Below are positions 14,331 to 17,328 of a stretch of 17,328 nucleotides of DNA, one piece after another. Within the stretch, counting starts at the first letter, position 1. Every line of letters begins with the position of its first letter. The notes below the pieces were generated by a model that had not been told where the DNA came from, did not search any database, and worked only from the letters and a program-made list of their open reading frames with translations. This stretch comes from an uncultured Lachnospiraceae bacterium (GTDB lineage: Bacteria; Bacillota; Clostridia; Lachnospirales; Lachnospiraceae): assembly GCA_910588875.1 (NCBI GenBank), contig CAJURT010000060.1, forward strand, positions 1 to 17,328. Reading direction: 5' to 3'. The position numbers were made by a program, and so were the translations under genes.

Positions 14331-15635
14331 ATGATGAAAGTAGTAAATGGCGGTATGGTGTCAAAGCTTTTGAAGGATACTCCGATTCCGAGAATGTTTC
14401 ATGCCAGGCAGACATTTCCGGCGGAGAGGATTGCGCCGGAGGATATCCCGGGAGTGGTGGCAAGGGAGATGGGGCAGGAGCAGTTTGCTTCCCTGATTCA
14501 GCCGGGGATGAGCATTGCGATTACGGCAGGCAGCCGGGGAATCCGCAACGTGGATATCATTACCAAAGCGATTGTGGATTTTGTCAGGTCCAGGGGGGCC
14601 CATCCTTTTATCGTCCCGGCCATGGGAAGCCACGGGGGAGCCACGGCCCAGGGACAGTTAGAGATCCTGGCAGGGTACCATATTACGCCGGAGAGTATGG
14701 GATGTCCCATCAAATCTTCCATGGAGGTGGTGGAACTGGGGTATTCCAAGAGGAACCGGCTGGTGGCCATTGACAAGAATGCCTATGAGGCGGACGGGAT
14801 TATCGTTTCCTGCCGGTTAAAGCCTCACAACGCCTTCCGGGGCCCCTATGAGAGCGGTCCCTGCAAGATGATGACCGTGGGGCTGGGAAAACAGGTGGGC
14901 GCCTCTGTGGTCCATGGGGACGGGATGGATGTGATTGCGGAGAATATTCCCACCATGGCAGAGGTGGTACTGGAGAAGGCAAAGATTCTTATGGCCATTC
15001 CCTGCATGGAAAATGCCTATGACGAGACCTGGCGGATTGAGGCGATTCTGGCAAAGGATATTCTGAGACGGGAGCCGGAACTTCTGAAGCTGGCATTTTC
15101 CAATATGCCCCAGCTGATCGTGGGCGAAGGGGATGTGCTGGTGGTGGACGAGGTGGGAAAGAATTACAGCGGCACCGGGGTGGACCCCAATATCACGGGT
15201 ACCTTTTCCACCCCCTATGCCACCGGGGGAATCAAGGTGCAGAGAACCTGCTTCTTAAATCTCAGCGAGGAATCTCACGGGAATGCCCTGGGGGTGGGTC
15301 TGGCCAGCGCCATTACCAGCAAGATTTTTGAGGATATGGATGTGGAGAAAATGTATCCCAACTGTATCACCAGCACGGTGCTGGCGTCGGCGCGGATTCC
15401 CTGTGTGGTGGCAAACGATAAGGAGGCCATGCAGATCTGCATCAAGACCTGCAACAAGATTGACCAGGAGAATGTCCGCGTGGTGCGGATTCCCAACAGT
15501 CTGCATATCGGGGAGATCATGCTGTCGGAGGCCTATTATGAGGATGTGAAGGCAGGAAAGTATCCGGGGGTGGAGGCGCTGGATTCGCCGGAGGAACTTT
15601 TGTTTGACGAGGAGGGGAATCTGGAGCGTGTCTGA
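14331..15635 (+). CDS. LarA-family nickel-pincer isomerase homologue (DUF2088)
   Basis: This is a 434-aa LarA/DUF2088 family protein. LarA is the lactate racemase that uses the nickel-pincer nucleotide cofactor. Equivalents of the LarA active site can be placed: His101 in AMGSHGGAT (acid/base His108), His166 in LKPHNAFRGP (His174), Lys179 in ESGPCKMMTVGLGK (cofactor-linking Lys184), and His195 in SVVHGDGM (nickel ligand His200). This alignment is by eye. The length is close to LarA (about 425 aa). Characterised LarA homologues include racemases and epimerases of several 2-hydroxyacids, among them a gluconate 2-epimerase. Next to gudD, an aldarate or hydroxyacid epimerase is plausible but unproven. 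No larB, larC or larE cofactor genes are in the window. GAGGAG lies 3 nt before ATG 14331 and 6 nt before ATG 14334, so either may start. The last codons and stop lie inside a palindromic repeat. Confidence 0.82.
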   Translation: MMKVVNGGMVSKLLKDTPIPRMFHARQTFPAERIAPEDIPGVVAREMGQEQFASLIQPGMSIAITAGSRGIRNVDIITKAIVDFVRSRGAHPFIVPAMGSHGGATAQGQLEILAGYHITPESMGCPIKSSMEVVELGYSKRNRLVAIDKNAYEADGIIVSCRLKPHNAFRGPYESGPCKMMTVGLGKQVGASVVHGDGMDVIAENIPTMAEVVLEKAKILMAIPCMENAYDETWRIEAILAKDILRREPELLKLAFSNMPQLIVGEGDVLVVDEVGKNYSGTGVDPNITGTFSTPYATGGIKVQRTCFLNLSEESHGNALGVGLASAITSKIFEDMDVEKMYPNCITSTVLASARIPCVVANDKEAMQICIKTCNKIDQENVRVVRIPNSLHIGEIMLSEAYYEDVKAGKYPGVEALDSPEELLFDEEGNLERV

Positions 15636-15782
15636 AAATTTCTTTCCGTCAGATGTGCGTCACAATTTGTGGGAGATTTCGTCCGAATGAGGGAGGCGTA
15701 GTGGGCTACGTTGACTGAATGAGGGCGAAATCTCCTGCAAAGTGGGGCGTGCTTTGACGGAAGTGAATTTTCAGACACGCTC
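15624..15782. repeat. ~159-bp palindromic element, overlapping end of LarA homologue
   Basis: Outer arms 15624-15640 and 15766-15782 match perfectly (GAGCGTGTCTGAAAATT and its complement). Pairing continues inward at roughly 75-80% to GGAGATTTCG (15672-15681) and its complement (15724-15733). The centre has a small hairpin, CGTAG-TGGG-CTACG (15697-15710), and two direct copies of GAATGAGGG. The whole can fold into one long hairpin. It encodes no protein of its own, which suggests a MITE- or REP-like element. It differs in sequence from the palindrome at 1-130. Confidence 0.8.
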
Positions 15783-15856
15783 TGGTGACAAGGACATTGA
15801 CTGGAAGATAAATGCTTCCGGTATTTGCCTGACAGGAATTTTGGGGCCGGGATAAG
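15783..15856 (+). promoter_or_regulatory. Candidate promoter/operator region of the GntR gene
   Basis: Between the palindrome and the tandem repeats lies TTGACT (15797-15802), a possible -35. It is followed by the dyad GGAAG-ATAAATG-CTTCC (15803-15819) and then GTATTT (15821-15826), a poor -10 at an 18-nt spacing. A dyad between -35 and -10 would suit a repressor operator, possibly autoregulation by the downstream GntR protein. Evidence is positional only. Confidence 0.3.
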
Positions 15857-15970
15857 GGGTCGGGAGAGGGAGCCTGGCGGGGGGGATATCCGGGTCGGGA
15901 GAGGAAGCCTGGCGGGGGGAATATCCGGGTCGGGAGAGGAAGCATGACGGGCGGAATATCTGGGTCGGGA
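15857..15970. repeat. Tandem 35-bp repeats (three units plus a partial fourth)
   Basis: Units 15857-15891, 15892-15926 and 15927-15961 each begin GGGTCGGGAGAGG and end in ATATCC or ATATCT. Units 1 and 2 are nearly identical and unit 3 carries a few changes. GGGTCGGGA (15962-15970) starts a truncated fourth copy. The unit length is not a multiple of three and the copies abut without spacers, so this is a minisatellite-type repeat rather than coding DNA or a CRISPR array. With the palindrome and promoter segment it makes up the 359-nt gene-free stretch before the GntR gene, ending 24 nt from its start codon. Confidence 0.9.
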
Positions 15971-15994
15971 AAGTGAGTGACCGGGGAAGGGAGT

Positions 15995-16696
15995 ATGGGA
16001 GAAATGCAGCACAAATCACTGCCGGAGAGGACGGCGGACGCCATATGCGATATGCTTTACCGGGAGAATTACCGGGTGGGGGCGAAGCTGCCGGGGGAGC
16101 AGAAGCTGGCGCAGATGATGGAGGTGAGCCGGAACACGGTGCGCCAGTCCATCCGTATTCTGGCAGAACGGGGGGTTCTGGAGGTGGAGCGGGGGGCGGG
16201 AACTTTTGTGTCTGCCAAGCTTGGCATGAGTGAGGATCCTCTGGGCCTGTCCATGATAACGGACAAGGAACGGCTGATTCAGGATCTTCTGGAGGTGAGG
16301 CTCTTGATTGAGCCCAGGATTGCGGCACTGGCGGCGGAGCGGCGGACAGCCGGGGAGTTGAGCCAGCTGAAGGATATCTGCGTCCGTCTGGAGCGGGCAT
16401 ATGGGCGGGGAGAGAATTATTATGAGTTGGATATGGAGTTTCATACCTTTCTGGCAGGCTGTAGCAAAAACCTGGTGGTGCACAGCCTGCTGCCGGCCAT
16501 CTGCCAGACGATTATTCTCCAGGAAAGCGTGATAAGGGCGAGGATGGGCAGACAGACGATCCTTGCCCATCGCCGTATCTGTGAGGCTGTCGCGAAAGGG
16601 AGCGGAAGCGAAGCCCGTGACGCCATGATGGTTCATCTGGTGCAGAACCAGGAGAGAATGCTGCGGCAGGGGGAACATGGGAACCGTGAGTATTAA
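15995..16696 (+). CDS. GntR-family (FadR/FCD) transcriptional regulator
   Basis: This is a 233-aa regulator. The N-terminal GntR winged helix covers about residues 8-75 (LPERTADAICDMLY, LPGEQKLAQMMEVSRNTVRQ, then ERGVLEVERGAGTFV). The helical FCD effector domain follows (about 90-220), with the usual metal-site pattern Asp146, His150 (DMEFH), His192 and His214. FCD regulators typically sense carboxylates or sugar acids, which suits the aldarate locus. The start is uncertain: ATG 15995 follows GGGGAAGGGAG closely, GTG 15977 and ATG 16004 are in frame, and the family N-terminus fits any of them. The stop overlaps that of the PIN gene on the other strand by 4 nt. It is preceded by a minisatellite that may affect its expression. 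Confidence 0.9.
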   Translation: MGEMQHKSLPERTADAICDMLYRENYRVGAKLPGEQKLAQMMEVSRNTVRQSIRILAERGVLEVERGAGTFVSAKLGMSEDPLGLSMITDKERLIQDLLEVRLLIEPRIAALAAERRTAGELSQLKDICVRLERAYGRGENYYELDMEFHTFLAGCSKNLVVHSLLPAICQTIILQESVIRARMGRQTILAHRRICEAVAKGSGSEARDAMMVHLVQNQERMLRQGEHGNREY

Positions 16697-17097
16697 TCCA
16701 TGTTGAGAAAATCAGCCGGGGTCATAATCTTTGGATTCTTCAAACCTGATTCCAGGAAATCTTTGTCACCAGTGAGCAGGACATCTGCTTTTGCTTCAAT
16801 CGCTGCTCTCAAAATGGGTCGGTCATCTGTATCTCTGACCTGTGATTCTGACCTGTTTTCGTCTGTTGGGATGGGTACTAATTCCAGTGTCAGTAAAGCT
16901 ATTGACAGAAACTTATCCAATGCTGCCAGACGTTTGGAAAATTTTTTGTTGAATATCCGTTTCATTTCGTCCACATTTTGCTCACAGATCAATCCATGGT
17001 TAGGGTAAGAAGCGGCTTTTACATAAGCCTGATAGGGAACACCGTTCGCACTCAATGCTGCAGATATGAGGACATTCGTATCAATCAGAACCCTCAT
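16693..17097 (-). CDS. PIN-domain toxin of a toxin-antitoxin pair (COG1569-like)
   Basis: This is a 134-aa single-domain PIN protein, a predicted Mg-dependent ribonuclease. The acidic active-site set is visible: Asp6 in VLIDTN, Glu44 in VDEMKRIF, Asp91 or Asp92 in DTDDRPILRAA, and Asp111 in LLTGDKDFL. The C-terminal KIMTPADFL is characteristic of the 'putative toxin-antitoxin system toxin component, PIN family'. Its ATG overlaps the antitoxin stop in an ATGA, so the two are translationally coupled. Its own stop overlaps the GntR stop tail to tail. The RNA target is unknown. Confidence 0.9.
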   Translation of the reverse strand: MRVLIDTNVLISAALSANGVPYQAYVKAASYPNHGLICEQNVDEMKRIFNKKFSKRLAALDKFLSIALLTLELVPIPTDENRSESQVRDTDDRPILRAAIEAKADVLLTGDKDFLESGLKNPKIMTPADFLNMD

Positions 17098-17328
17098 GTG
17101 TTTTCGTCCTCATTTCTCAATTCTTTTACAAGCGCCATGATATCATCGTCAGATGTAAGACCTGCCCGTTCCGCTTCGCCTGCCATTTCCCCTTGGAGCA
17201 TCTGCATGGCATAGACAGCCGAATTGACGATACGTACGGTGCTGCCCTCCACAATAAAAGAAATACGGTCTCCACTTGCCACGCCAAGCACTTCACGGAC
17301 ATCTTTTGGGATTGTGACCTGCCCTTTG
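17094..17328 (-). CDS. AbrB/MazE-type antitoxin, cut by the window end
   Basis: Seventy-seven residues are visible; the first few residues and the promoter lie beyond position 17328. The visible part starts inside the AbrB swapped-hairpin DNA-binding domain, with KGQVTIPKDVREVLGVASGD followed by RISFIVEGSTVRIV, the classic SpoVT/AbrB core. The C-terminal tail (about 35 aa, ending VKELRNEDENT) would wrap and neutralise the PIN toxin. Antitoxins of this kind usually repress their own operon. The apparent internal ATG at 17289-17291 is not the start, because the conserved domain continues upstream of it. Confidence 0.88.
   Translation of the reverse strand, partial: KGQVTIPKDVREVLGVASGDRISFIVEGSTVRIVNSAVYAMQMLQGEMAGEAERAGLTSDDDIMALVKELRNEDENT

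Noticed and set aside
15857..15970. CRISPR array
   Set aside because: The 35-bp copies abut directly with no spacers, and no cas genes are nearby.
15536..16400. Proline/serine-rich minus-strand open frames over the tandem repeats
   Set aside because: They are produced by GC-rich 35-bp repeats; the unit is not a multiple of three and there is no ribosome site or family match.
16016..16678. Minus-strand open frame of 220 codons
   Set aside because: It is antisense to the well-supported GntR/FCD gene and is a shadow frame.
17094..17291. Antitoxin starting at the internal ATG (17289-17291)
   Set aside because: The conserved AbrB core KGQVTIPKDVREVLG continues upstream to the window edge, so the true start lies outside.

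Overview
The window looks like part of a Clostridia chromosome, most likely a Lachnospiraceae-type gut anaerobe. This is an inference from gene style: strong AGGAGG-type ribosome binding sites, about 55% GC in the metabolic genes, Gram-positive lipoprotein signals, and long palindromic intergenic repeats. No rRNA, tRNA or CRISPR array was found, and a species cannot be named from the sequence alone.

The core (about 4.5-15.6 kb) is an aldarate (hexaric acid) utilisation locus. It has a galactarate dehydratase (garD, 5750-7270), a glucarate dehydratase (gudD, 12805-14160), a complete tripartite tricarboxylate (TTT) uptake system (tctC-tctB-tctA, 9505-12717) just upstream of gudD, and a LarA-type nickel-pincer isomerase homologue directly after gudD (14331-15635). 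Two closely related LysR regulators lie either side of garD: one is divergent from it (4528-5475) and one converges on it (7310-8266). A two-TM membrane protein of unknown function (8485-9351) is divergent from the transporter. To the left is a glycerate kinase (garK-like, 343-1506) followed by an AEC-family permease (1513-2421) and a PCC/DUF296 protein (2565-2984). Glycerate kinase is the last step of the aldarate pathway. The two middle enzymes, ketodeoxyglucarate aldolase (GarL) and tartronate semialdehyde reductase (GarR), are not in the window.

The likely flow is: TctABC imports galactarate and/or glucarate; GarD and GudD both dehydrate these to 5-keto-4-deoxyglucarate; an aldolase and reductase encoded elsewhere give pyruvate plus glycerate; GarK makes 2-phosphoglycerate. 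The LarA homologue may interconvert 2-hydroxyacid stereoisomers of the substrate. That is the most novel hypothesis here: a nickel-pincer aldarate epimerase.

Less related cargo surrounds the core. An AT-richer DUF4143 ATPase (2997-4283, minus) separates the glycerate kinase group from the first LysR gene. On the right are a FadR-type GntR regulator (15995-16696) and a PIN-toxin/AbrB-antitoxin pair (minus strand) that runs off the window end. The non-coding DNA is unusually structured: a ~130-bp palindrome at the left edge, a ~159-bp palindrome whose first bases supply the stop codon of the LarA homologue, three tandem 35-bp repeats just before the GntR gene, a 21-bp duplication spanning the garD stop codon, and several strong hairpins.
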